A program made the translations under genes and the position numbers. This document shows, piece by piece, positions 26,824 through 36,998 of a DNA stretch of 64,000 nucleotides (position 1 is its first letter; each line of letters opens with the position of its first letter). The stretch is from the NCBI RefSeq assembly GCF_047272945.1, contig NZ_JBKOPS010000005.1, positions 124,001-188,000 on the forward strand, written 5' to 3'. The stretch is from Rubrolithibacter danxiaensis. Lineage in GTDB: Bacteria; Bacteroidota; Bacteroidia; Sphingobacteriales; Sphingobacteriaceae. Under the pieces are notes generated by a model. The model was given only the letters and a program-made list of their open reading frames with translations. It did not search any database and had not been told where the DNA came from.

Positions 26824-29190
26824 ATGTTCAAAAACAACTTCAAAATTGCGTGGCGGAATTTGTTGAGAAACAGAGTGTTTTCGTTCATCAATATTGTGGG
26901 CCTGGCAGTAGGCATGGCTTTTACTATTATTATTGGATTATGGATTCAATACCAGTTTTCGATCGATGATTTCCAGATCAATAAAAGTCGGATTGCGCTT
27001 TTGGAAAGGCATGGTATGTCTAATGAAGATAAAATAACCAGGATAACCACGCCACTGCCTCTTTATAACGAGTTACAATCCGGTTACCCGGAAGTAAAAC
27101 ATGTTACGCGAATTTCCTGGTTAGATGAGCACAGTTTAATATCCGGGGATAAAAAACTGAACAAAAAGGGTATTTACGTTGATCCGGATTTCCTCAAAAT
27201 GTTCACATTCCCGTTAAGTAGCGGGAATATGGAAAAAGCACTAACCGATCCTAATTCGGTAGTACTTACAGAAACCCTTGCCAAAACCCTGTTTGGGTCA
27301 ACTAACCCGATAGGTAAGATTATAAAATTCGATAATCAATTTAATGTGATGGTATCGGCCGTAGTTAGGGATTTGCCAAAAAACTCCTCGATTTCATTTG
27401 ATTTTTTAGTGCCCTTTGCGCTTAAGGTGCAAACTGAAGATTGGGTGAAAAGGTCTCTTACTAAGTGGGATGGCGGCTCTTCAATGACAGCGGTAGAACT
27501 AAAAGAAGGTGCAGACATGGAGAGTTTGTCTGCAAAGTTAAAGTCGCTTTTACCTGAGAAAAGCGAGGGTAACCGCGATATTTTGTTCCTCCATCCTATG
27601 GAAAAGTGGAATTTGTATGACGAATATAAAGACTGGGTTAACGTTGGAGGAAAGATTGAGTATGTCCGCTTATTTGGAACCATCGGTATTTTTGTATTGT
27701 TGATTGCATGCATTAACTTTATGAATCTCGCCACCGCCCGGTCAGAGAAACGTGCCCGGGAAGTAGGTATTCGAAAGGCTATAGGATCAAAAAGAAAACA
27801 ATTAATAGTTCAATTCCTAAGCGAATCTCTGTTTACAGCCTTTATCGCTTTCTTACTGGCGCTGGTAATTGTAATACTTGTTTTGCCTCTGCTTAAAGAC
27901 CTCGATTTTGAAAATATTCAGCTTAATCTAACTGACTTTTCAGTGCTGGTTTCCGTTCTCGGAATTTGCATTATCACCGGTTTAATTGCGGGAAGTTATC
28001 CTGCTTTCTATCTTTCTTCCTTTGTTCCGGTTAAAGTTTTAAAAGGAGCCGTAAACCAGGGGACAGGTGCTATATCTTTTCGGAAGATACTGGTAGTGTT
28101 GCAGTTTACCATATCAATTACGCTGATAGTGAGTACGGTACTTGTTTTTCAGCAAATAGAACATGCCCGTTCACGATCAATAGGGTACAATCCGGACAAT
28201 CTCATATCCGTTAACGGTACTAACGACCTCGCAAAAAATTATAAGGTTCTGAAACAAGAATTATTAAATACCGGATACTTCGAAGCTGTTGCAAAATCCT
28301 CCAGCTCAATGACGAACATTAATAATGATTGGGGCGAATTTAGTTGGGAAGGAAAAGATCCTGATTTGAGCGTTAGTTTAGATGTGCTGATGGTCGACTA
28401 CGATTATGAGAAAGCTACCGGAATGAAGTTTAAAGAAGGGCGGTCTTTTTCAAGAGAATTTAAAACTGATTCGGCTGCAGTTGTTTTAAACGAATCTGCC
28501 GTTAAATTAATGGGTTTTAAGAATCCTACACACAAAACGATCAGGTTTCAAAATAAGATACTTAACGTTATCGGTGTTACCGAAAATGTGGTTATCGCCG
28601 ATGCATTCAAAACCGTAAATCCGGCAGTTATCTTTTTAAGAGAAGATCATTTTTCTACCGTTTTATTAAGATTAAAACCCAACGCCGATCTTAAAAAAGC
28701 ACTTGCCGTTATAAAACCTATTTTCGAGAAGCATAACCCGTCCTTGCCTTTTGAATATAAGTTTGCCGATGAGGAGTTCGCTAAAAAATTTGAAATGGAA
28801 AATAAGGTAGCGAAGCTTTCTGCAATTTTTGCTGCATTAACCATCTTTATTTCCTGCTTGGGATTATTCGGTTTAGCAGCATTTATGGCTGAACGCAGAA
28901 CTAAAGAAATTGGAATACGGAAAGTATTGGGAGCTACGGTTGCTAATGTATGGTTATTGCTTTCTAAAGAATTTGTGGTACTTGTAATAATATCATGCCT
29001 GATCGCTTCACCGATTGCTTTTCTGCTGATGTACAACTGGCTTCAAAAATATGAATACCGGATCGATATCGGATTTTGGGTGTTTGCACTTGCCGGAATT
29101 ACCGCTCTTTTTATTGCAGTTGCCACAGTAAGTTTCCAGACAATTAAAGCGGGTTTGGCTAATCCGGTTAAGAGTTTGCGAACGGAATAA
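26824..29190 (+). CDS. ABC permease 4
   Basis: 788 residues. Member of the WxLYDEYKDW...GGKIEYVRLF subgroup together with permeases 1 and 10; its first periplasmic domain also shares the DPDFLKMFTFPL and LTETLAKTLFG pattern with permease 1. First FtsX block from about 279 (RAREVGIRKAIGS), second from about 664 (RRTKEIGIRKVLGA). Near the end MYNWLQKYEYRIDIGFW replaces the more common QDFAYKI.ISWW. Ends NPVKSLRTE with TAAAGAG after it. Last gene of the first operon: a 254-base gap and a new activator site/promoter follow. Confidence 0.93.
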   Translation: MFKNNFKIAWRNLLRNRVFSFINIVGLAVGMAFTIIIGLWIQYQFSIDDFQINKSRIALLERHGMSNEDKITRITTPLPLYNELQSGYPEVKHVTRISWLDEHSLISGDKKLNKKGIYVDPDFLKMFTFPLSSGNMEKALTDPNSVVLTETLAKTLFGSTNPIGKIIKFDNQFNVMVSAVVRDLPKNSSISFDFLVPFALKVQTEDWVKRSLTKWDGGSSMTAVELKEGADMESLSAKLKSLLPEKSEGNRDILFLHPMEKWNLYDEYKDWVNVGGKIEYVRLFGTIGIFVLLIACINFMNLATARSEKRAREVGIRKAIGSKRKQLIVQFLSESLFTAFIAFLLALVIVILVLPLLKDLDFENIQLNLTDFSVLVSVLGICIITGLIAGSYPAFYLSSFVPVKVLKGAVNQGTGAISFRKILVVLQFTISITLIVSTVLVFQQIEHARSRSIGYNPDNLISVNGTNDLAKNYKVLKQELLNTGYFEAVAKSSSSMTNINNDWGEFSWEGKDPDLSVSLDVLMVDYDYEKATGMKFKEGRSFSREFKTDSAAVVLNESAVKLMGFKNPTHKTIRFQNKILNVIGVTENVVIADAFKTVNPAVIFLREDHFSTVLLRLKPNADLKKALAVIKPIFEKHNPSLPFEYKFADEEFAKKFEMENKVAKLSAIFAALTIFISCLGLFGLAAFMAERRTKEIGIRKVLGATVANVWLLLSKEFVVLVIISCLIASPIAFLLMYNWLQKYEYRIDIGFWVFALAGITALFIAVATVSFQTIKAGLANPVKSLRTE

Positions 29191-29276
29191 AGAGTACAGT
29201 TACCTGATTTGAAAGTGCAGGGAAATTGAACGATCGGAGAAATATGGGCTCGGCTGTAATATAAACGATCGTTAAC

Positions 29277-29292
29277 TGTTCGGAAGCGAACA
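29277..29292. promoter_or_regulatory. Activator site 2 (perfect TGTTCG-N4-CGAACA) before permease 5
   Basis: The inverted repeat here is the longest of the six: 11-base arms from 29272 to 29297 (TTAACTGTTCG / CGAACAGTTAA) around GAAG. A further palindrome AACGATCGTT touches it at 29264-29273. The -24 element is 54 bases from the end of the core site. Confidence 0.85.
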
Positions 29293-29345
29293 GTTAATAA
29301 AGTTTATTTCTCAGTAACAGTTTGATTACTATGTAATTAGTTAAT

Positions 29346-29361
29346 TGGCATTGAATTGATA
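29346..29361 (+). promoter_or_regulatory. Sigma-54-like promoter of permease 5
   Basis: TGGCATTGAATTGATA: TGGCAT at -24 and TTGAT at -12, with the same spacing as the adaptor promoter. The predicted leader before the ATG at 29445 is about 75 bases, the longest of the set. Confidence 0.7.
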
Positions 29362-29444
29362 AGACATCTTGTATCAGTTCCTAACTCCCCACGAATAGTA
29401 ACTGAATAGGCTTACGGCCAGTTGACTATTAAAGCTAAAAAATA

Positions 29445-31868
29445 ATGTTCAAAAACTATTTGAAAATAGCATGGCGCAACTTAAACAGAAGTAAAATCTT
29501 CTCCGCCATCAATATCTCCGGCTTATCTATTGGCATAGCCACTTGTTTGGTTATTATGTTGTTTGTGCAGAATGAACTCAGTTATGACAGGTATAATAAA
29601 AAAGCTGATCAGATTGTACGGGTAGTTTTCAAGGGTTCTATTAACGGAGCGCCTATGAAAGAAGCAAACGTAATGCCGCCCACGGCTCAAACGTTAAAGG
29701 CAGATTATCCGGAAGTGCTGGAAGCAACCCGTTTAAAGACCAATGATCAGCCGCTTGTTACTTATAAAGACAAAACATTCAGGGAAAAGGCTATTGCTCA
29801 TGCCGATTCTAATTTCTTTCATGTTTTTACGATCCCGTTTATTAAAGGCAATCCTGAAACAGCCCTGCTTGAACCAAATAACATTGTTATTACCGATGAA
29901 ATAGCCAAAAAATACTTTGGAAATGAAGACCCTGTTGGTAAACTTCTTAATTTCCAAACCTGGAACAGCGTATATAAAATAACAGGAGTAATTAAAAAGC
30001 TTCCTGCAAACTCACACTTTCATTTCGATTTCTTTGCTTCGATGTCTGGCATTACCGATGCTAAAAGTCCTTCCTGGATGACATCCGGTTACTATACTTA
30101 TCTGGTTTTACCAAAAGATTATAATTATAAAAAACTTGAAGCCAAATTACCACAGGTTATAGAAAAGTATATGGGCCCGCAAATTAAGCAGGCAATGGGA
30201 ATGAGCCTTTCTGAATTCAGGAAAAAGGGAAATGATGTAGGCCTTTTTTTACAGCCGTTAACAGACATTCACCTTCATTCAGATGTTAATTTTGATATAG
30301 AACGGGGAAGTGATGCACGATATGTTTATATATTTAGTGCTATTGCCGTATTTATATTGCTTATAGCGTGCATCAATTTTATGAACCTTTCTACAGCCGG
30401 TGCCTCAAAAAGGGCAAGAGAAGTAGGTGTACGAAAAGTGCTGGGATCTGAAAAGCTGCAGTTAGTAAAGCAATTCCTGGTAGAATCCGTTTTACTGACG
30501 TTGATAGCGTTGTTTATAGGGGTATGTTTAGTTTACCTGGCCTTGCCATTATTCAACCGGTTGTCCGGAAAAGAGTTGGATTTCTCTTTTATCTTCCATC
30601 CTTTGATAATACCCGGCCTCTTATTTTTTGGACTATTTGTAGGTATACTGGCCGGAAGCTATCCAGCTTTTTTTCTGTCGTCTTTTAAGCCCATTGCGGT
30701 GTTGAAAGGGAAACTTACTGCAGGTAAGAGCAGTATGGGGTTTCGAAGCGGACTGGTGGTGTTCCAGTTCTTTATTTCCATTGTACTGATAGTGGGCTCT
30801 GCAATTGTTTACAAGCAGCTTCAATATATTCAGAATAAGAAATTAGGGTACGATAAAGATCAGGTACTGGTATTGCATGAAAGCTGGCGACTGGGTAATA
30901 ACGAAGAAGCATTCCGCCAGCAACTTTTGCAGGATTCCCGGGTAAAGAATGTAACTATTTCAGGGTTTTTGCCTGCCGGTAATACTTATTCAAACAATAA
31001 CAGTGTTTATACAGATAATAATCCCGATCAGCTTATCAAAACACTTAAATACCAGGTAGATGAGCGATATATTCCAACACTGGGAATGCAAATGCAGGCA
31101 GGAAGAAATTTTTCTGCCGGCTTTGCAACTGATTCGGGAGGCGTTATTATTAATGAAACTGCAGCAAAAGTATATGGATGGGGGAAAAACGCCTTGGGCC
31201 ACATCATCACAGATTGGACGAACAACCAGGGGCAAAAAAAATCCTATCGGATAATAGGAATTGTAAAGGATTTTAATTTTCAGTCGTTGCATGAGCGAAT
31301 AACGCCTTTAATGATGGTGTTGGGCGAAAACTCAGGCGCTATGGTTATAAAGGTGAAAACGGGAAATACCGCTCCTTTAATTGCATCTATAAAAGAACAA
31401 TGGTCACGCTACTCAAACGAAGCGCTTTTCTCTTACTCATTTTTAGACGAAAGCTTTGAGGCTATGTACGATACGGAAGGAAGGCTGGGGCAAATATTGG
31501 GGATTTTTGCCGCCCTTACCATTTTTATTGCCTGCCTTGGTTTGTTCGGACTTGTAAAGTTCACTGCTGAGCAGCGTACTAAAGAGATTGGTATCCGGAA
31601 AGTACTGGGTGCAACGGTTACAAACGTGGTAGGAATGCTTTCAAAAGACTTTTTAAAGCTGGTACTTATAGCAAACCTGATAGGTTGGCCTGTCGCCTGG
31701 TGGGTGATGGATAAGTGGCTGCAGGACTTTGCCTATAAGATTGATATCAGCTGGTGGATATTTGGAATCGCCGGGGCCATTGCACTACTGATTGCTTTAG
31801 TTACAATTAGTTTTCAGGCTATAAAAGCGGCATTGACAAACCCTGTAAAGAGTTTGAGGGCGGAGTAG
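29445..31868 (+). CDS. ABC permease 5
   Basis: 807 residues, first gene behind activator site 2. IHLHS subgroup: LTDIHLHSDVNFDIERGSDARYVYIFS leads into the first FtsX block at about 295 (KRAREVGVRKVLGS). The inter-block anchor LSSFKPIAVLKGKL is intact, helix 5 at about 430-450. Second FtsX block from about 683 (FTAEQRTKEIGIRKVLGA). The N-terminal helix has ISGLSIGIATCLVIMLFV. The last residues are NPVKSLRAE, the only Ala variant of the tail. Followed at 121 bases by permease 6 without a recognisable promoter. Confidence 0.93.
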   Translation: MFKNYLKIAWRNLNRSKIFSAINISGLSIGIATCLVIMLFVQNELSYDRYNKKADQIVRVVFKGSINGAPMKEANVMPPTAQTLKADYPEVLEATRLKTNDQPLVTYKDKTFREKAIAHADSNFFHVFTIPFIKGNPETALLEPNNIVITDEIAKKYFGNEDPVGKLLNFQTWNSVYKITGVIKKLPANSHFHFDFFASMSGITDAKSPSWMTSGYYTYLVLPKDYNYKKLEAKLPQVIEKYMGPQIKQAMGMSLSEFRKKGNDVGLFLQPLTDIHLHSDVNFDIERGSDARYVYIFSAIAVFILLIACINFMNLSTAGASKRAREVGVRKVLGSEKLQLVKQFLVESVLLTLIALFIGVCLVYLALPLFNRLSGKELDFSFIFHPLIIPGLLFFGLFVGILAGSYPAFFLSSFKPIAVLKGKLTAGKSSMGFRSGLVVFQFFISIVLIVGSAIVYKQLQYIQNKKLGYDKDQVLVLHESWRLGNNEEAFRQQLLQDSRVKNVTISGFLPAGNTYSNNNSVYTDNNPDQLIKTLKYQVDERYIPTLGMQMQAGRNFSAGFATDSGGVIINETAAKVYGWGKNALGHIITDWTNNQGQKKSYRIIGIVKDFNFQSLHERITPLMMVLGENSGAMVIKVKTGNTAPLIASIKEQWSRYSNEALFSYSFLDESFEAMYDTEGRLGQILGIFAALTIFIACLGLFGLVKFTAEQRTKEIGIRKVLGATVTNVVGMLSKDFLKLVLIANLIGWPVAWWVMDKWLQDFAYKIDISWWIFGIAGAIALLIALVTISFQAIKAALTNPVKSLRAE

Positions 31869-31989
31869 GAAAGAGGTTAAAGGAGCAAGGTTGAAAGGAT
31901 TAAGGTGAGTTATGAACTGAGAACTTAAAGCCAAATAAAAGAATTACAAAAGCTGTAGGCTAATAGCTCGAGGCTCAAAGCTATAAACA

Positions 31990-34380
31990 ATGATAAAAAG
32001 CTATTTAAAATCCGCTGTAAGAAGTTTATACAGGAATAAAGCGTTTTCCGTAATAAATATTTCAGGTTTAGCTATTGGAATGGCAGCTTTTCTGCTGATT
32101 ATGCATTATGTGCAATTTGAAAGAAGCTACGAAAGCTATATTAAGAATGCAGATAATGTTTACCGGGTAACGCTTGATTTATATAACGGTTCCCAATTCC
32201 TAGTAACGGATTGTGAGACTCATCCTCCATTTGGTCCCACAGTAAAAGCCAGGCTGCCTGAAGTGGAAGAGTTTGTCCGGATTCAGCGGATGGAACAAAT
32301 ACGGGAAGTAAGTTATCTCGATAAGCATTTTTTAGAAGAGAAAATTTACGCAGCCGATCCAAGCATTTTTAGTGTTTTCGGTCTTGAGCTCATTAAAGGT
32401 AACATCAATACGGCCTTAAAAGCTCCCATGCAACTGGTGATTACTGAAAGTATGGCTAAAAAATACTTTGGGAATATCGATGTTGTGGGTAGGAGTATTA
32501 AAGTAAAACCATATAAAGAGAGCCTGGAAGTAGTGGGAGTAATTAAAGACCTTCCACTCAATACTCATCTTAAAATGGACTTTCTGATTTCGTTTATTTC
32601 TTTAGAGAACTGGGGATGGGATTTGTCCAGCTGGAACGGAAATAATAACTATACTTATTTGAAACTGACACCAGGCGTCGATCTTGAAAAGTTTAATTCA
32701 AAACTCAAAGCATTTTCTAAAATCCAATTAAAAAGAGAGGTGCTTGTTGCCGAACCGATTAAAGATATTCATTTATATTCTCACAAAACCTTCGAACCTG
32801 AAGTAAACGGAAACGCTCAGACAGTAAATTTTTTACTGGTTATATCTGTGCTCATTATATTAATCGTCAGTATAAATTATATAAATTTAACAACTGCCAA
32901 ATCAATTGAACGGACTAAGGAAATTGGAATCCGTAAAATAATCGGGTCATCTAAAAGTGCAATTGTAATTCAATCTATTGTTGAGTTTATACTTATAAAT
33001 AGTATGGCCAGTGCCTTGGTTTTAATACTGATTTATTTTACCTCACCTTTGTATCCTGATATTATTGGTAAAAATATTCCGGTCGATTTACTCCAAAACC
33101 TTGCTTTTTGGAAAAGCCTTTTGCTTATATTTTTTATTAATATTTTGCTATCAGGCTTATATCCGGCCTTAGTTTTATCATCAACAAAACCTATCTCAGT
33201 AATAGGAAGGAAGTTCACTGGATCAATTAAAGGCAGTTTACTACGAAAGGCATTGGTTGTCGGTCAGTTCGCTGTAACATTTATTTTGCTATCGGGCACC
33301 ATTGTGGTTTATATGCAGGTTCATTTTATGAAGAATCAGAGCATGGGTATGAATATAGATCAGATTTTGGTTGTGCGGCCGCCGGCAATGGGAAATGGGG
33401 ATTCTATTGAATTAAATAGATTTAAAACATTTATTAATGAACTGAAAACCAGCTCACATGTAAAAGGAGTAAGCGTTTCAGAGTCTTTACCGGGAGTAAG
33501 TCTGCATGAGTTAAATACTTCAAGGGGAATAGTACAATATGGCCAGGAACAAAGCGCCGGGTATAATTACTATATGTATGGAATCGATTCCGCTTTTATT
33601 CCTTTAATGGATATTAAAATGGTTGCCGGGACTAATTTTTCAAGCGGATCCGATAAAAGAAATGAAGTTATTATAAATGAAGAAGCTGCAAGATTACTGG
33701 GATTTAAAGATGCAAAGGATGCTATCGGGAAAAAAATATCCATGAATAATTCTACAATCGCGGGGGTTGTTAAGAATTATAATCAACAATCACTAAAGGA
33801 GAAATATTTACCCATGATACATTGGTATGGGAGTAGTGTGGCTTATATTTCTTTAAAAATTCAAACAACTGATTTGAAAAAAACGATTAGTGAGGTTAAA
33901 CAAATCTGGAACGCAACTTTACCCGGATATAACTTTGATTATTACTTTTTAGACGGGATGTTTAATGAGCAATATAAAGCAGATCTGCAATTTGGAAAAA
34001 CGACAGCAATTTTTTCCGGAATAGCAATTTTCCTTGCCTGCCTTGGCCTGTTAGGATTAATTTCATTCAGCACACAACAAAGAACTAAAGAAATAGGCAT
34101 ACGGAAAGTTCTTGGAGCAACAATAACAAACATTACAGCCCTGCTTACCAAAGAATATATAAAGTTAGTTGCACTTTCCATTCTGATTGCTTCGCCCATT
34201 GCATACTATACAATGTCAGGCTGGCTTCAGGATTTTGCAAACAGGATAAACCTTAATAATAATATCTGGATCTTTTTGCTATCTGGATTTACTGCTTTAG
34301 CTATTGCGTTGTTAACAGTAAGTTTTAAAGCTATCAAAGCAGATATAGCGAATCCTGTAAAAAGTTTGAGGACTGAATAA
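31990..34380 (+). CDS. ABC permease 6
   Basis: 796 residues. Pre-membrane motif IKDIHLYSHKTFEPEVNGNAQ, but the following block has diverged: LLVISVLIILIVSINYINLTTAK with Ser in place of the usual Ala-Cys, then RTKEIGIRKIIGS from about 300. The anchor after helix 4 reads LSSTKPISVIGRK rather than LSSFKPVKVLKG. Second FtsX block at about 670 (QQRTKEIGIRKVLGA). Tail NPVKSLRTE. Unlike most members the gene has no ACAACTTA leader; the upstream 40 bases read GGCTAATAGCTCGAGGCTC-like words. Probably co-transcribed with permease 5. Confidence 0.92.
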   Translation: MIKSYLKSAVRSLYRNKAFSVINISGLAIGMAAFLLIMHYVQFERSYESYIKNADNVYRVTLDLYNGSQFLVTDCETHPPFGPTVKARLPEVEEFVRIQRMEQIREVSYLDKHFLEEKIYAADPSIFSVFGLELIKGNINTALKAPMQLVITESMAKKYFGNIDVVGRSIKVKPYKESLEVVGVIKDLPLNTHLKMDFLISFISLENWGWDLSSWNGNNNYTYLKLTPGVDLEKFNSKLKAFSKIQLKREVLVAEPIKDIHLYSHKTFEPEVNGNAQTVNFLLVISVLIILIVSINYINLTTAKSIERTKEIGIRKIIGSSKSAIVIQSIVEFILINSMASALVLILIYFTSPLYPDIIGKNIPVDLLQNLAFWKSLLLIFFINILLSGLYPALVLSSTKPISVIGRKFTGSIKGSLLRKALVVGQFAVTFILLSGTIVVYMQVHFMKNQSMGMNIDQILVVRPPAMGNGDSIELNRFKTFINELKTSSHVKGVSVSESLPGVSLHELNTSRGIVQYGQEQSAGYNYYMYGIDSAFIPLMDIKMVAGTNFSSGSDKRNEVIINEEAARLLGFKDAKDAIGKKISMNNSTIAGVVKNYNQQSLKEKYLPMIHWYGSSVAYISLKIQTTDLKKTISEVKQIWNATLPGYNFDYYFLDGMFNEQYKADLQFGKTTAIFSGIAIFLACLGLLGLISFSTQQRTKEIGIRKVLGATITNITALLTKEYIKLVALSILIASPIAYYTMSGWLQDFANRINLNNNIWIFLLSGFTALAIALLTVSFKAIKADIANPVKSLRTE

Positions 34381-34417
34381 GGAGAATAAATGTTAAGTAT
34401 TAAAACCGTTCAGTAAA

Positions 34418-34433
34418 TGTTCGTTATCGAACA
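34418..34433. promoter_or_regulatory. Activator site 3 (perfect inverted repeat) before permease 7
   Basis: TGTTCGTTATCGAACA, with an additional half-site CCGTTCAG at 34407-34414. The -24 element begins 54 bases after the site's last base, exactly as for sites 1 and 2. Confidence 0.82.
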
Positions 34434-34486
34434 GATATTTTACCGATATTCTATATAACTGACTGTTTTTCACGATAATATGTTTC

Positions 34487-34502
34487 TGGTATGAGATTGA
34501 TA
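34487..34502 (+). promoter_or_regulatory. Sigma-54-like promoter of permease 7
   Basis: TGGTATGAGATTGATA: TGGTAT (-24) and TTGAT (-12). It is only about 25 bases from the end of this element to the ATG at 34528, so the leader would be roughly 17 bases. Confidence 0.65.
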
Positions 34503-34527
34503 GTAAGTAAGTAGTAATAAATATGCC

Positions 34528-36921
34528 ATGCTAAAAAACTACCTTAAAATAGCAGTAAGGAATTTGCTTAAATACAAGCTTACTTCTTTTATTAATTTAT
34601 TCGGGCTTGCAGTAGGTTTAACCTGCTGCCTGGCCATAGTGGCGTATGCCTTGAATGAGTTAAGTTTTGATAAATTTCATAGCAAAGCAGATCGCATTTA
34701 TCGCGTTACAACAGACTGGAAATGGACAGGAGGAAGTTTAAACGCAGCAAGCACATCTGGCCCGGTAGCTCCCTTACTTAAACAGAATTTTCCTGAAGTA
34801 GAAAATACCGTACGTTTTTTTGCTGAAGGAACTGAGTTTGTAAAATCGGGAGAAAATACTGTTGAACTTTCTCCCATTTTTACTGAAAATAGTTTTTTCA
34901 AAATTTTTGACTATACCTTCTTATATGGCGATCCAAAGTCTGCTTTAAGCGAGCCTAATTCAATGATCCTGTCAGAAAGTGCAGCGGTAAAGATATTCGG
35001 AAATCCTGCCGGCGCTTATGGAAAAACGCTGGAATATATCAACAGGCCGCCACAAAAAGTAACAGGTATTATTAAGGATGTTCCTCAAAACTCCCACCTT
35101 GTTTTTAATGCAGTGGGAGCACTGGATACACAAGCAGAGTATTTAAAATCATTACAGCAGTTGAATGTCTATACCTATGTTCTGCTTAAAAAAGGCACCG
35201 ATGTACATCAGCTTGAACAGAAGATCAGCAAACTGATGGGGAAGGAACTTAATGACACTGTTTCCTCGTACCGATCACCGTTTCAGCCACTAACTTCCAT
35301 TCATTTACACTCTCATTTAACGAATGAGGTAGGTGCAACCGGTAATATTCAGTACCTGTATATATTTTCTATTGTTGGTGCAATTATTTTACTGCTTGCC
35401 TGTATCAATTATATTAACTTGGCCACTGCTCAATCATCCCGGCGGGCTAAAGAAGTTGGTGTAAGAAAAGTAATAGGGTCTGATAGAGGCCGTATTATTC
35501 TGCAGTTTTTTACCGAATCATTTTTGCTGGTAATACTGGCTGCTTTATTTAGTTTACTGATCCTGCAGCTTATTACTCCGTTTTTAACAAAAATTGGGGG
35601 CGAACAGATTTCCTTATGGAATTATAACTGGCACTTCATCGCTGGTGTAATAATTGGATTTGCTTTAATTGTAGGTATTTTAAGCGGAATTTATCCGGCA
35701 GTTTATCTTTCCGGGTTTCGGCCTGCTACGATTTTAAAGGGAGTAACGGCTAAAAGCCCTTCAACTGCCTTTTTCCGAAAATCGCTGGTTGTTGTGCAGT
35801 TTACAATTTCAATTGCGCTGATAGCTTTTACTGTAATTGTATGGCAGCAGCTAAATTATGCTTTGAATAAAGATCTTGGTTTTAATAAAGATCAGGTATT
35901 AGGAATACGAATTCCGGGTAACGACCTGCGGATTAAGAATCTTGCCGCTTTTAAAAGTAAGCTTAGTTCGTATCCCGGAATTTTGGCAACAACCGTTACT
36001 ACTAACCCATTAGGAAAAGATGGTTGGATTTCAACAGGAGGGTTCTTTTTTGAAACGGATGGGCAAAGACCATCCTATACTAATATTTCTCAGCAGTTGG
36101 GTATAGATCCGGCTTATTTTAAGATGATGGGCATAAGTTTAAAAGAAGGCCGTAACTTTTCTGCTGCGATCCCTTCTGATTCTGCTCAAAGCCTTATTGT
36201 AAATGAAACCCTGGTAAAAAAGCGTGGTTGGAAAAATCCTTTAGGAAAAAGAATATGGTATTTTACAGATGATAATGGGAGTACAAAAGAAGCAAAAGTG
36301 ATCGGGGTGGTAAAAGATTTTCATGTAGAATCATTACATAAAAACATTGAACCCTTATTGTTTTACCTCGCTCCGCCCGAGCAGTCGGATAATCTGTACA
36401 TAAAATTAAGGCCCGAAAATATCAGGAAAAGTCTTGCTTATGTGCAAAAAACCTACCGGGAATTCGATAATTATAATCCTTTTGAGACGTATTTTTTAGA
36501 TGAAAATTTTGCCAGCCAGTATCAGGATGATAATCAAAAAAGGAATTTATTTCTTTTGTTCGCATCCCTGGCAATAGTAATTGCCTGCCTGGGATTATTT
36601 GGATTAGCTGCATTCACTATTGAGCAGCGGACTAAAGAGATTGGAATACGAAAAGTATTGGGTGCTTCTATTAAAAATGTGCTGGTTTTGGTAACAAAAG
36701 ATTTTGTATGGTTAGTGTGTATGGCTTTTGTTATAGCGGTGCCAATTGCCTGGTGGGGAATGAATAAGTGGCTGCAGGATTTTGCTTACAAAATACCCAT
36801 ACACTGGTGGACTTTTGCAATAGCGGGAATATTAGCTGTTTTGGTAGCAGTTTTAACCATTAGTTTTCAGGCAATGAAGGCTGCAATAGCTAACCCGGTA
36901 AAGAGTTTAAGAACGGAATAA
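34528..36921 (+). CDS. ABC permease 7
   Basis: 797 residues, first gene after activator site 3. LTSIHLHSHLTNEVGATGNIQYLYIFS leads to the first FtsX block at about 276 (RRAKEVGVRKVIGS). Anchor LSGFRPATILKG after helix 4, helix 5 at about 423. Second FtsX block at about 674 (EQRTKEIGIRKVLGA), followed by the well-kept WWGMNKWLQDFAYKIPIHWW. The second periplasmic domain carries YPLGK-like loops and EAKVIGVVKDFHVESLH, the most conserved segment among the array members. Tail NPVKSLRTE. The TSGGS-repeat gene follows at 77 bases, so these may be co-transcribed. Confidence 0.93.
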   Translation: MLKNYLKIAVRNLLKYKLTSFINLFGLAVGLTCCLAIVAYALNELSFDKFHSKADRIYRVTTDWKWTGGSLNAASTSGPVAPLLKQNFPEVENTVRFFAEGTEFVKSGENTVELSPIFTENSFFKIFDYTFLYGDPKSALSEPNSMILSESAAVKIFGNPAGAYGKTLEYINRPPQKVTGIIKDVPQNSHLVFNAVGALDTQAEYLKSLQQLNVYTYVLLKKGTDVHQLEQKISKLMGKELNDTVSSYRSPFQPLTSIHLHSHLTNEVGATGNIQYLYIFSIVGAIILLLACINYINLATAQSSRRAKEVGVRKVIGSDRGRIILQFFTESFLLVILAALFSLLILQLITPFLTKIGGEQISLWNYNWHFIAGVIIGFALIVGILSGIYPAVYLSGFRPATILKGVTAKSPSTAFFRKSLVVVQFTISIALIAFTVIVWQQLNYALNKDLGFNKDQVLGIRIPGNDLRIKNLAAFKSKLSSYPGILATTVTTNPLGKDGWISTGGFFFETDGQRPSYTNISQQLGIDPAYFKMMGISLKEGRNFSAAIPSDSAQSLIVNETLVKKRGWKNPLGKRIWYFTDDNGSTKEAKVIGVVKDFHVESLHKNIEPLLFYLAPPEQSDNLYIKLRPENIRKSLAYVQKTYREFDNYNPFETYFLDENFASQYQDDNQKRNLFLLFASLAIVIACLGLFGLAAFTIEQRTKEIGIRKVLGASIKNVLVLVTKDFVWLVCMAFVIAVPIAWWGMNKWLQDFAYKIPIHWWTFAIAGILAVLVAVLTISFQAMKAAIANPVKSLRTE

Positions 36922-36998
36922 TAATTATATATGCAACGTCTGTACCCTGTATGCCGTCTATTATAAACCTAACCCCTTAAATATCAAATATTAAAATC

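Noticed and set aside
29191..29444. Possible gene or RNA in the 254-base gap
   Set aside because: No open frame; the gap is explained by the activator site and promoter.
31869..31989. Search for activator site and sigma-54-like promoter before permease 6
   Set aside because: Neither motif is present; the gene is most simply co-transcribed with permease 5.
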